NCBI RefSeq assembly: GCF_900580675.1
Contig: NZ_UTBG01000141.1
Coordinates: forward strand, 1-53,488
Reading direction: 5' to 3'
Source: Pseudomonas viridiflava
Lineage (GTDB): Bacteria; Pseudomonadota; Gammaproteobacteria; Pseudomonadales; Pseudomonadaceae
DNA: 53,488 nucleotides
The position numbers were made by a program, and so were the translations under genes. How positions within the stretch are numbered: the first letter of the stretch is position 1; each line of letters opens with the position of its first letter. Of the stretch, positions 34,938 through 44,111 are shown piece after piece. Under the pieces are notes generated by a model, which saw only the letters and a list, made by a program, of their open reading frames with translations, was not told the DNA's origin and ran no database searches.

Positions 34938-35816
34938 ATGCGTATCGAAGTGCTGGTGGACGTCAAGACTACCCTGGGCGAAGGCCCTGTGTGGGACGTC
35001 GAACAACAACGGCTGTACTGGATCGACAGCGCCGACGGCCGCATCCTGCGCTGCACCGACGACGGCCGCGAACTGCGCGCCTGGGAGGTCGGCCAGAAAA
35101 TCGGCTCCATGGCCCTGCGCCACAACGGCGAGGCGGCCATCGTCGCGCTGCAAAACGGCGTGCACACGCTGGACCTGGCCAGCGGCGCGCTGGCCCTGGT
35201 TCAGGACCCGGAACCGCACCTGCCGAACAACCGCCTCAATGACGGCAAGGTCGACCGCCAGGGCCGTTTCATTTTTGGCTCGATGGACACCCTGGAAGAC
35301 AGCGCCAGCGCCAAACTCTATCGCCTGGACGCCGACCTGAGCCTGCACACCCTTGACGAAGGCATCATCGTCTCCAACGGCCCGTGCTGGAGCCCGTCGG
35401 GGGAAACCCTGTACTTCTGCGACACCTGGTCCGGCGAGATCTGGGCCTATGACTACGACCTGGCCAGCGGCGACGTGAGCAACCGCCGCACGTTCGCCAA
35501 GGTCGATACCCGCGGCGGTGGCGCGGCTGACGGCTGCACCGTGGACGCCGAAGGCTGCCTGTGGCAGGCGCTGGTCTATGCCGGGCAACTGGTGCGCTAC
35601 ACCCCTGACGGGCAAGTCGACCGGATCATCCCGATGCCGGTGAAAAAGGTCACCAGCCTGACCTTCGGCGGGCCGAACCTCGACACCCTGTTTGTGACCT
35701 CGATGGCCAAGCCACCGCTGCCGCGCTTTCCGGATGACGGTCAGCAACGCGGCGCGCTGTTCGCCATTACCGGGTTGGGCGTGCAAGGAATAGCCGAGCG
35801 ACGGTTCGCCAGCTAG
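34938..35816 (+). CDS. SMP-30/gluconolactonase family lactonase
   Basis: Six-bladed beta-propeller hydrolase of 292 residues. The start LGEGPVWDVEQQRLYWIDS contains the metal-binding glutamate, and SNGPCWSPSGETLYFCDT and LNDGKVDRQGRF carry the conserved asparagine and aspartates. Members open sugar lactones using calcium or zinc. In this operon it would convert a lactone to the hydroxy acid taken on by the SDR. It is 66 bases after the BKACE gene. Confidence 0.9.
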   Translation: MRIEVLVDVKTTLGEGPVWDVEQQRLYWIDSADGRILRCTDDGRELRAWEVGQKIGSMALRHNGEAAIVALQNGVHTLDLASGALALVQDPEPHLPNNRLNDGKVDRQGRFIFGSMDTLEDSASAKLYRLDADLSLHTLDEGIIVSNGPCWSPSGETLYFCDTWSGEIWAYDYDLASGDVSNRRTFAKVDTRGGGAADGCTVDAEGCLWQALVYAGQLVRYTPDGQVDRIIPMPVKKVTSLTFGGPNLDTLFVTSMAKPPLPRFPDDGQQRGALFAITGLGVQGIAERRFAS

Positions 35817-35889
35817 CGCGTTTTTTCAATAAGGCATATTCCTTCGCAACCTTGTGTCAGTGCGCGCCCTCGCGCGCCTGGAGAGGCCC

Positions 35890-37212
35890 ATGGCAACTTT
35901 AAAAAAAGCGTCGTAGCGCAACATTCACCGGCATTCCTGGGTATCGCTGCTGGTGTGCTGGATGATCTGGATCCTCAACGCCTACGACCGTGAGATCGTG
36001 TTGCGCCTGGGGCCAACCATTTCCAAGCATTTCGATTTGTCCGCCGACCAATGGGGCACCGTGGCCACGGTGGTGATGCTGGCCCTGGCCCTGCTGGATA
36101 TCCCCGGCTCGATGTGGAGTGACCGCTACGGCGGTGGCTGGAAACGCGCGCGCTTCCAGGTGCCGCTGGTACTGGGCTACACAGCAATTTCGTTTCTGTC
36201 CGGCTTCAAGGCGTTGAGCGGCAACCTCGCGACGTTTATTGCCCTGCGCGTGGGCGTCAACCTTGGCGCAGGCTGGGGCGAACCGGTCGGCGTGAGCAAC
36301 ACCGCCGAATGGTGGCCGGTGGAGCGTCGCGGCTTTGCCCTGGGCGCGCACCATACCGGCTACCCGATTGGCGCGATGCTCAGCGGCATCGTCGCGAGTT
36401 TTGTCATTACCGTGTTTGGCGAGGACAACTGGCGCTACGTGTTCTTCTTCGCCTTCGTGGTCGCTTTGCCGCTGATGATCTTCTGGGCGCGTTATTCCAC
36501 GGCCGAGCGCATCACCGCGCTCTACGTCGACATCGCCGCCAAAGGCATGACCCCGCCCGACAATGCGCCTGCCAGCCAGATCAAGGGCGACGCCTGGCGC
36601 ACCTTTGTCGCGACCTTGCGCAACCGCAATATCGCGCTCACGGCGGGCAATACGATGCTCACCCAAGTGGTGTACATGGGCGTCAACATCGTGCTGCCGG
36701 CCTACCTTTACAACATCGCCGGGTTGTCACTGGCGGAGTCGGCGGGGATGAGCGTGGTGTTCACCCTCACCGGCATTCTCGGGCAACTGGTGTGGCCGTC
36801 GCTGTCGGACATCATCGGCCGGCGTACCACGCTGATTATCTGCGGGCTGTGGATGGCGGCCAGTGTCGGCGCGTTCTACTTCGCCAGCACCCTGACGCTG
36901 ATCATCGTCGTGCAACTGCTGTTCGGCCTGGTGGCCAATGCGGTGTGGCCGATCTACTACGCGGTGGCCTGCGACTCGGCCGAACCGTCGGCGACCTCCA
37001 CGGCCAACGGCATCATCACCACCGCGATGTTTATCGGCGGCGGCCTGGCGCCGGTGCTGATGGGCAGCCTGATCGCCATGGGCGGCGGCTGGACCACCTT
37101 GCATGGCTACACCGTGTGCTTTTTCGTCATGGCCGGCTGCGCCCTGGGCGGCGCGCTGCTGCAACTGTTTTCGCATCGCCCGCAGGCCATGGTTGTGCAA
37201 CTCGAACCCTAG
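35890..37212 (+). pseudogene. MFS transporter with in-frame stop at codon 9
   Basis: From ATG 35890, which has a good binding site (GGAGAG), the frame reads MATLKKAS, then TAG at 35914-35916, then continues without break as RNIHRHSWVSLLVCW into a normal twelve-helix MFS protein ending at 37212. The intact protein would be 440 residues. Translation could only restart at GTG 35953 or beyond, which would cut into the first membrane helix. The loop DRYGGGWKRARFQ and the sequence around it fit the anion:cation symporter group (sugar acid carriers). It is a nonsense mutation, a sequencing error, or a case of restart. Confidence 0.8.
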
Positions 37213-37268
37213 AACAACAGTGATGCGCCCCCCAGCCAGGCTGGCGGGGCGCCAAGAGGACTTGCCCG

Positions 37269-38594
37269 ATGACTACCGCCACCCAGGCCCGCGAACCGCA
37301 GGCGCTGAACAAACTGATGTTCGCCAAGTTGATGCCCTTGCTGATCATCGCCTACATCCTGAGTTTCCTCGACCGTACCAACATCGCCCTGGCCAAGCAC
37401 CACCTGGACGTCGACCTGGGCATTTCCGCCGCGGCCTACGGCTTGGGCGCCGGGCTGTTTTTCCTCACGTATGCGCTGTCGGAAATCCCCAGCAACCTGA
37501 TCATGCACAAGGTCGGCGCGCGGTTCTGGATCGCCCGCATCATGGTGACCTGGGGCCTGATCTCGGCAGCCATGGCCTTTGTGCAGGGCGAGACCTCGTT
37601 CTACGTGTTGCGCCTGCTGCTGGGGATTGCCGAGGCCGGCCTGTTCCCAGGGGTGATGCTGTACCTGACGTACTGGTTCAACCGTGAACAACGCGCGCTA
37701 GCCACCGGTTATTTCCTGCTCGGCGTGTGCTTTGCCAACATCATCGGCGGCCCGCTGGGCGCGGCCTTGATGCGTATGGACGGCCTGTTCGGCTGGCACG
37801 GCTGGCAGTGGATGTTCCTGCTCGAAGGCCTGCCGGCCGTGGCGTTCGCCTGGGTGGTATGGCGCAAGTTGCCGGACCGCCCGAGCAAGGCGCCGTGGCT
37901 GTCGGCCGAGGAAGCGCGTGGCATCGAACAGCGTATTGCGCTGGAAACCGAGGAAGGCGCCGGGGAGGGTGGGCACTCGCTGAAAACCTGGCTGACCCCG
38001 CAAATCCTGCTGGCGATCTTTGTGTACTTTTGCCACCAGATCACCGTCTACACCGTGATCTTTTTCCTGCCGAGCATCATCAGCAAATACGGCGAGCTGA
38101 GCACCATGAACGTCGGCCTGCTGACCTCGTTGCCGTGGATCGCGGCGGCCATCGGCGCCGTGTGCTTGCCGCGTTTTGCGACCACGCCGGGGCGTGCGCG
38201 GCGGCTGTTGGTCACCGGGCTGCTGACCATGGCGCTGGGGTTGGGCATTGCGTCGGTGTCGGGGCCGGTGTTCAGCCTGCTGGGCTTTTGCCTGTCGGCG
38301 GTGATGTTCTTTGTGGTGCAGTCGATCGTGTTTCTCTACCCGGCCTCGCGCCTCAAAGGGCTGGCGCTCGCGGGCGGGTTGGGCTTCGTCAACGCCTGCG
38401 GGTTGTTGGGCGGGTTCGTCGGGCCGTCGGTGATGGGTGCGATTGAAATGAGCACCGGCAATGCCATGAACGGCTTGAAGGTGATTGCAGTGGTGTTGGT
38501 GGTGGCCGCGTTGGCGGCTCTGCGTTTGCGCCAGGGCCAGGAGGTCTATCCGACCAGCAACGAGGTCGGGAACCCCGAAGCCAGCACCAGGTAA
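37269..38594 (+). CDS. MFS transporter, anion:cation symporter family
   Basis: Inner-membrane permease of 441 residues with twelve hydrophobic segments. The N-terminal LLIIAYILSFLDRTNIALAK is the ACS hallmark (carriers of tartrate, glucarate, phthalate and similar anions), with AAYGLGAGLFFLTYALSEIPSN and the motif GIAEAGLFPGVMLYLTYWF. Being the second carrier in the same run, it may take over or widen uptake of the pathway's acid. It ends overlapping a small gene on the other strand by 49 bases. Confidence 0.9.
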   Translation: MTTATQAREPQALNKLMFAKLMPLLIIAYILSFLDRTNIALAKHHLDVDLGISAAAYGLGAGLFFLTYALSEIPSNLIMHKVGARFWIARIMVTWGLISAAMAFVQGETSFYVLRLLLGIAEAGLFPGVMLYLTYWFNREQRALATGYFLLGVCFANIIGGPLGAALMRMDGLFGWHGWQWMFLLEGLPAVAFAWVVWRKLPDRPSKAPWLSAEEARGIEQRIALETEEGAGEGGHSLKTWLTPQILLAIFVYFCHQITVYTVIFFLPSIISKYGELSTMNVGLLTSLPWIAAAIGAVCLPRFATTPGRARRLLVTGLLTMALGLGIASVSGPVFSLLGFCLSAVMFFVVQSIVFLYPASRLKGLALAGGLGFVNACGLLGGFVGPSVMGAIEMSTGNAMNGLKVIAVVLVVAALAALRLRQGQEVYPTSNEVGNPEASTR

Positions 38595-38725
38595 GCCACG
38601 ACTGCCGCCAGGCATAAGCCGACAAACACACGCAACAAGGTCCTGGCGGTGGGGTGAGCGATGAACTTGATAGCCCAGAGCACAACCCCGGCAAGCAGGA
38701 CGCTCAAGGCGAAAATAAACGGCAC
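38546..38725 (-). CDS. Small two-helix membrane protein
   Basis: Frame of 59 residues starting at GTG 38725, with AGGAA about eight bases upstream. Two hydrophobic stretches, FIFALSVLLAGVVLWAIKF (residues 3-21) and LLRVFVGLCLAAVVAYLVLA (30-49), are separated by a short polar loop (IAHPTARTL). The pattern is that of a real small membrane protein rather than a chance frame. It overlaps the end of the MFS gene tail to tail by 49 bases and is divergent from the LysR gene at 38855. Function unknown. Confidence 0.6.
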   Translation of the reverse strand: MPFIFALSVLLAGVVLWAIKFIAHPTARTLLRVFVGLCLAAVVAYLVLASGFPTSLLVG

Positions 38726-38854
38726 GATGATGTTCCTGTGACCTTAAAGAGCTGATTTATAGTCCCAAAGCCGCCCGATGAACAGTGTGCACATAGACGC
38801 AGCCCTGCGGGCTTTCTACACTGCGCCTTGTCGTGGGGAAAGGGGCAGGCGCCG

Positions 38855-39778
38855 ATGAATCGCAATGAATTACGCAAGGCCGACATTAACCTGATGGTGG
38901 TTTTCGAAGCACTGATGCTCGAGCGCAACGTCACACGGGTGGCGGAGAAGCTGTTTCTCGGCCAGCCCACCATCAGTTCGGCGCTCAACCGGCTGCGTAC
39001 CTTGTTCAACGACCCGCTGTTCATTCGCGTCGGGCACCGCATGGAGCCCACCGCGCGGGCCGAGGAAATTATCCAGCACCTGTCGCCGGCCCTGGATTCG
39101 CTGTCGTCGGCCTTGAGCCTGACCCACGATTTCGACCCGTCCATCAGCACCATGACCTTTCGCATCGGCCTGTCCGACGATGTCGAGTTCGGCCTGTTGC
39201 CGCCGCTGCTGCGCGCGTTGCGCCAGGAGGCGCCGCAGGTGGTGTTCGTGGTGCAACATGTGGACTACTGGCGCATTCCCGATCTGCTGGCGTCCGGGGA
39301 TATCACTGTCGGCATCACCCAGACCCGTGGCCTGCCGGCGAATGCCAAGCGCAAGCTGCTGCGCCATATACGCCCGCGCCTGTTGCGCGCCGACGCTTCC
39401 GACACACCGCTGACCCTGGATGAATACTGCTCACGCCCGCATGTACTGGTGTCCCACACCGCCAACGTATCCGGGTTTGCCGATGAGTGGCTGGCGGAAA
39501 TCGGTCGCAAGCGGCATGTGGTGTTGTCGGTGCCGCAATACAGCGCGCTGCCGGCATTGCTGGCCGGTACTGACCTGATCGCCAGCCTGCCGGACTACAC
39601 CGCCGAGGCCATGGCCGTGTCGGGCAACCTGTTCTGCGAGCCGTTTCCGTTCGAGACGCCAACCCTGGATCTGTCGATGGTCTGGCTCAGCCACGTGGAC
39701 ACCGACCCGGCCGAGCGCTGGGTGCGTTCGCGGCTCGAAGCATTCATGAGTGACCGGGACTTGGCGGGCAAACCCTGA
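38855..39778 (+). CDS. LysR family transcriptional regulator (NodD/LinR-like)
   Basis: Regulator of 307 residues. The start MNRNELRKADINLMVVFEAL with the helix RVAEKLFLGQPTISSALNRL is of the branch of LysR proteins with the extended DxNLLVVFEAL opening. The effector domain starts near residue 90 (MTFRIGLSDDVEFGLLP). ATG 38855 is chosen over 38828 to give that family start. The gene stands alone between the small membrane gene and the tautomerase gene, which it may control 75 bases downstream. Confidence 0.88.
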   Translation: MNRNELRKADINLMVVFEALMLERNVTRVAEKLFLGQPTISSALNRLRTLFNDPLFIRVGHRMEPTARAEEIIQHLSPALDSLSSALSLTHDFDPSISTMTFRIGLSDDVEFGLLPPLLRALRQEAPQVVFVVQHVDYWRIPDLLASGDITVGITQTRGLPANAKRKLLRHIRPRLLRADASDTPLTLDEYCSRPHVLVSHTANVSGFADEWLAEIGRKRHVVLSVPQYSALPALLAGTDLIASLPDYTAEAMAVSGNLFCEPFPFETPTLDLSMVWLSHVDTDPAERWVRSRLEAFMSDRDLAGKP

Positions 39779-39853
39779 CACAGCTTTCATGCCTGGGGGT
39801 TTGTGCCCTGTGCTATATCTACGAAACTTCCTACAACAAACTTGGAGAAAACC

Positions 39854-40216
39854 ATGCCGCACTTGCACCTGGAATACACCGCCAACCTGACAGGCCTGGC
39901 CGTCGAGAAAACCCTGTTGCGGCTCAACAATGTGCTGATGGTGTCCGGGCAGTTCGGTTCCGAGTTTGATATCAAAAGCCGCGCCGTCAAGGTCGAGAGT
40001 TTCCAGGTCGGCACTTCCCTTAACCCGCGTGCGTTTATCGCAGTGAAGTTGTCGCTGCTCAGCGGGCGCTCGCCGCAGGTCAAGCAGCAGTTGTCGCAAA
40101 GCCTGTTGGCGGCGTTGCAGGACCTGGGCGACTGGCCGGAGGGTGTACAGGTGCAACTGAGTGTCCAGTTGATCGACATGGATCGCGAGTCCTACAGCAA
40201 AGTCGCGATCGGCTGA
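39854..40216 (+). CDS. 5-carboxymethyl-2-hydroxymuconate isomerase-like tautomerase
   Basis: Protein of 120 residues of the CHMI branch of the tautomerase superfamily. The catalytic amino-terminal proline is present (MPHLHLEYTANL), and the core VGTSLNPRAFIAVKLSLLSGRS fits. In homoprotocatechuate degradation CHMI converts 5-carboxymethyl-2-hydroxymuconate to its keto form. No other gene of that route is in the window, so this copy may have another role. The start is ATG 39854 because the proline must follow the initiator. Confidence 0.85.
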   Translation: MPHLHLEYTANLTGLAVEKTLLRLNNVLMVSGQFGSEFDIKSRAVKVESFQVGTSLNPRAFIAVKLSLLSGRSPQVKQQLSQSLLAALQDLGDWPEGVQVQLSVQLIDMDRESYSKVAIG

Positions 40217-40249
40217 GCGCTCACGCCCACCCGTAGCGGGTTTGGCTGT

Positions 40250-41185
40250 TTACAACAGGCCCTGATCCGCACACACCTTCACCACCTGCTCGCGAAACCA
40301 GGTATTGGCGCCGTCCTGTTCACTGGTTTCACTCCACTGCATCTCCAGGGTAAACGCCGGCAAGCCGTTCGGTGCCTCGCAATGGCCGAATACGCTCGCC
40401 GGCGCCAACAGTTTTTGCACGCGGCGGGGCAGGGTGACGATGAAGTCGGTGCCGGTGATCATTTTCAACGCCGCGCTGTAGCTGTTGGCCCGGGCGATCA
40501 CTTGGCGCTTGTGGGCGTGGCGCGCGAGCCAGCCGTCGATCATGTTGGTGTCGGAGGTCCAGGGGGTGGGGAATACATGGCGTCGTTCGACGAACGATTG
40601 CAGGCTGAAGGCTGGCTCGCGAGGCGCCGAACGTTTATCGAAGACGCACACGAGATCGTCCTCCAGCAGCATCTGGGTCTTGAACGCCTTGTGGGCACGG
40701 TGGAAATGCGGGCCGAAACAGATCACCAGGTCGACGCGGCCTTCGCGCAAGTCGTCGGCGGGGATCTCGGTTTCCAGCTTCTGCACATTGACGACCACCG
40801 GCAGGTCGGCACTGTCGAAGTGCTTCAGCAGGCGCGGCAGGATCAATTGTTCGAAGTATTCGGGCGCGCACACGTTGAAGATCACGGCCTTGCGCGTCGG
40901 GTCAAAGGCCTGGCCACCGGCATGGCAGAGGTTGATGCTTTCAAGGATTTTCTGCACATGCCCGTACATCGTGCTGGCTTTGTACGTAGGACGCATGCCC
41001 GCCCGTGTGTTGATAAACAGCTCATCCTCGAAACTGGTGCGCAATTTCTTAAGGCTGTAGCTCACGGTGGACTGGCTGACGAACAGCGTTTCTGACACCT
41101 CGGTAACGCTGCTCTGTTCGTAGACGGCGATAAACACCATCAAGTCCTGCATATCGAGCTTTCTGAGCAAGTTACTGTTTAGCAT
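40250..41185 (-). CDS. LysR family transcriptional regulator
   Basis: Regulator of 311 residues. The N-terminal domain contains LDMQDLMVFIAVYEQSSVTEV and the helix SETLFVSQSTVSYSLKKLR; the domain linked to the effector begins near residue 88. The C-terminal part has ITGTDFIVTLPRRVQKLL, found in regulators of the NodD type. It converges on the tautomerase gene and follows the CynX-type MFS gene on the same strand after 137 bases. Its target is unknown. Confidence 0.88.
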   Translation of the reverse strand: MLNSNLLRKLDMQDLMVFIAVYEQSSVTEVSETLFVSQSTVSYSLKKLRTSFEDELFINTRAGMRPTYKASTMYGHVQKILESINLCHAGGQAFDPTRKAVIFNVCAPEYFEQLILPRLLKHFDSADLPVVVNVQKLETEIPADDLREGRVDLVICFGPHFHRAHKAFKTQMLLEDDLVCVFDKRSAPREPAFSLQSFVERRHVFPTPWTSDTNMIDGWLARHAHKRQVIARANSYSAALKMITGTDFIVTLPRRVQKLLAPASVFGHCEAPNGLPAFTLEMQWSETSEQDGANTWFREQVVKVCADQGLL

Positions 41186-41322
41186 CCATTCCGTCCGGTA
41201 AACCTTGGCACTGAGGCAGCGCGCGACAAGCGCGAAAGCTTAACGGAACGGACGTGCCAATAGAAAGCTCTGTAGGTCGTTTCTATGTTTGGCGTGGGAC
41301 AAATACTGTTTGTAAAACGACG

Positions 41323-42510
41323 TCAGCGGATATGCCGCGCGTAATGCTGTGGGTTGAAGCGCGTGAGGATCAGCAGCATCGCCACGACCACGCCAGTCAG
41401 CGCCCACCAGGCCCATTCGAAGCTACCGAGCTGGTCACGGATGACCCCGGCAATCAGCGGCGACAGCCCGGCAATCAGGTAGCCAATACCTTGCACAAAA
41501 GCGGTGAGGCCACCGGCGCGGCGCGGGTTGTCCAGGTGGTCGAGGGAGAGGATCAGGCTCATCGGAAACAGGCCGCCGATGCCCAACCCCAGCAGGCATG
41601 GCCATAGAAGGCTCAGGTGCTGCGGGCTGAGGATCAGGCCGCAGAAGCCGAGGATGATCAGCACCAGCAGCACCGCGACCACGCCGCGTTTATCCCGGCG
41701 ACGGTTGGCAATGGCCGGGGCGACCAGGCCGGAGACAACCTCCATGGCGGTCAGAAAACCCAACAGCAGACCGGCGTTCTGCTCGCTCCAGCCTTGCTCC
41801 ACGTAATACGGCGCCAGCCACGCCAGCACACAGGTGTAGGCCGCCGTGCCAAGGCCGAAAAAAATCGCCAGCAACCAGGCACGACGGTTGCCGAAAAACG
41901 ATTCCTGCGGGCCGCTGCCGGTTTGCGGCAAAGGTGGCAGCGCTGAGCGCTGGGCGTACCAGAACACCAGCGCCAGCAACGCCAACCCTGCCCAGACCGC
42001 CAAGCCGATGCGCCAGCTGCCGGTTTGCACCTGCACGAACGGCGCGAACGACGCCGCCAACGCGGCGCCGCCCATGATCGCGGTGACGTACAGCCCCATG
42101 AACAACGAAACGTTGTTGCTGAAGCGCGATTTGATCAGCGCCGGCATCAACGCCTGGATCAGCGCAATCCCGACCCCGGCCGCGATTGCGCTGACGATCA
42201 GCTCCACCGCTGAATCCAGAAACAATCGCGACAGCGTGGCCAGGCCAATCACCGCCAGCGACAACACAATGCTGCGGTGCTCGCCAAAGCGCTTTGCCAT
42301 GCCCATGCCGAAGAACATCGCCAGGCCCATGGCCATGACCGGCAACATGGTCAGCAAGGCAGCGCTGCTGAAACTCAACGGCACATCGGCGCGAATCGAA
42401 GACAACAGCGGGCCGACGGCGGCCATGGATGGGCGCAGGTTAAGCGCGACCAGCACAACGCTGATCATCAGCCAAACGGCGGTGGTGGGTTTTGCGTGAA
42501 CGTTTTCCAT
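41323..42510 (-). CDS. MFS transporter, CynX/NimT family
   Basis: Permease of 395 residues with about twelve hydrophobic segments. VALNLRPSMAAVGPLLSSIR near the N-terminus is the signature of the CynX/NimT (cyanate, nitroimidazole) group; substrates are generally unknown. ATG 42510 is used because MENVHAKPTT leads straight into the first helix. It lies 159 bases after the ALDH gene, with a REP element between, and could export or import a compound for the decarboxylase/ALDH pair. Confidence 0.85.
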   Translation of the reverse strand: MENVHAKPTTAVWLMISVVLVALNLRPSMAAVGPLLSSIRADVPLSFSSAALLTMLPVMAMGLAMFFGMGMAKRFGEHRSIVLSLAVIGLATLSRLFLDSAVELIVSAIAAGVGIALIQALMPALIKSRFSNNVSLFMGLYVTAIMGGAALAASFAPFVQVQTGSWRIGLAVWAGLALLALVFWYAQRSALPPLPQTGSGPQESFFGNRRAWLLAIFFGLGTAAYTCVLAWLAPYYVEQGWSEQNAGLLLGFLTAMEVVSGLVAPAIANRRRDKRGVVAVLLVLIILGFCGLILSPQHLSLLWPCLLGLGIGGLFPMSLILSLDHLDNPRRAGGLTAFVQGIGYLIAGLSPLIAGVIRDQLGSFEWAWWALTGVVVAMLLILTRFNPQHYARHIR

Positions 42511-42628
42511 GGGTGGGCCTTGCAGGAACAAGGGCGAATCAGGCCATGTGTGGGGGGAGGGTGGCAAATGAGAAAGTCGTAGGTACTATCTAAAAATTGC
42601 GGATGACGGGTACACCACAGATCAACAA

Positions 42629-42655
42629 TGCGGGAGCAGGCAAGCCAGCTCCCAC
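42629..42655. repeat. REP element (single)
   Basis: GGGAGCAGGC (42632-42641), AA, and GCCAGCTCCC (42644-42653) form a near-perfect palindrome with one A-A mismatch, and the flank TGCGGGAGC...CTCCCAC matches Pseudomonas REP cores. It lies between two same-strand genes and may be a leftover of a REPIN. Confidence 0.75.
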
Positions 42656-42669
42656 GGGCGCGCGCGGTG

Positions 42670-44111
42670 TCAGACAGATCGAATCACATGCTTGATCTCC
42701 TGAAACGCCGCCAACCCCCAAGGGCCCAGCTCGCGGCCGATGCTGCTTTGCTTGTAACCGCCCCATGCAGTCTGCGGGAAGATCACTTGCGGGGCGTTGA
42801 CCCACACCAGCCCGGCCTGCAACGCGTTGGCCACGCGCTCGGCGGTTTCGAGACGGGCACTGACCACGCTGGCCACCAGGCCGAAATCACTGTTATTGGC
42901 CAGGGCAATCGCCTCGTCCTCGGTGGCGAAGCGTCGTACACACAGCACCGGGCCGAAGAGTTCTTCATTCCACAGCGCGCTGTTCAGCGGCACGTCGGTG
43001 AATACCGTAGGGCGAATGAAATAGCCCTTGGGCAAATCTGCCGGGCGCTCGCCCCCACACACCAACCGCGCGCCATCCTGCACGCCGCGCTGGATGTGCC
43101 CGAGCACCCGCTGATACTGCGCACGGTTGATCAGCGCGCCCATTTCCACGTCATCGGCAAACGGGTCGGCCACGCGAATCCCTTCAGCGCGTGCCTGCAA
43201 ACGTTGCAGGAATTCATCCGCCAGGCTGTCAGCGACCAGCACACGGCTGGTGGCGGAACACATTTGCCCGGCGTTGAAAAAACCACCGCCACACGCCAGT
43301 TCCACCGCCAGGTCGAGGTCGGCATCCGCCAGCACCAATAGCGAGGATTTGCCGCCCAATTCCAGGCTGACACCCTTGATGTTTCCGCCGCGCGTTGCAT
43401 CACCTGCACCCCCACGGCGTTGCTGCCGGTGAAGGAGATTTTGGCCACGCGCCGGTCGGCTGCCAGCGGTGCGCCAACGGCCAGGCCGGTGCCGCACACC
43501 AGGTTGAACACCCCGGCCGGGAAGCCTGCGTCGGCGATGATCCGCGCCAACTGCAGCTCAGCCAGCGGCGTGACTTCCGAGGGCTTGAGCACCACGCAGC
43601 AACCGGCAGCCAGGGCCGGGGCGAGTTTCCAGGCGGTGGTCACCATCGGGAAATTCCACGGCACGATCAACCCCACCACGCCGCACGGTTCGCGGCGCAG
43701 GCGGGCGCTGAAAGCATCGCTGGGCAGCGCCACCGGGCTGTCCTGGCTGGCGTCCATCGCGTCGCAAAGACCGGCGTAATATTCGAAGGTGGCGATCACG
43801 TCGTCCACGTCGATGCCGGCTTCAAACAGCGGCTTGCCATTGTTGCTCGACTGCAACTGCATCAGCTGTTCGCGCTGTTCGCTCACACCCTGGGCGACTT
43901 TGCGCAACAGCGCGGCGCGATCACGGCCGGTGCTGTTCGACCAGCCGCCAAACGCCGTGCTGGCGGCGTCGACGGCCTGGGTCACAGCGCTCGCATCGCC
44001 GGCACTGACCTGCGCCAGGATTTGCTCGGTGGCCGGGTTGATCACCTCGAGTACGTCCTGGCCGGCACGCCATGCGCCGTTGATATACACCCCGTTCAAC
44101 ACCGTGCTCAT
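42670..44111 (-). pseudogene. Aldehyde dehydrogenase, frameshifted
   Basis: Two frames give one NAD(P)-dependent aldehyde dehydrogenase. The first part (44111 to about 43385) holds the substrate-binding start (LNGVYINGAWRAG), VPWNFPMVTTAWKLAPALAAG and ISFTGSNAVGVQVMQRAA. The second part holds the catalytic glutamate in VSLELGGKSS, the catalytic cysteine in NAGQMCSATSR and the end of the fold. One base is missing in the TTT run at 43382-43384 (adding an A to the coding strand gives QRAAENIKGVSLELGG). The repaired protein is 480 residues. It overlaps the decarboxylase gene by 4 bases. With a 2-ketoarginine decarboxylase its natural substrate would be 4-guanidinobutyraldehyde. Confidence 0.85.
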
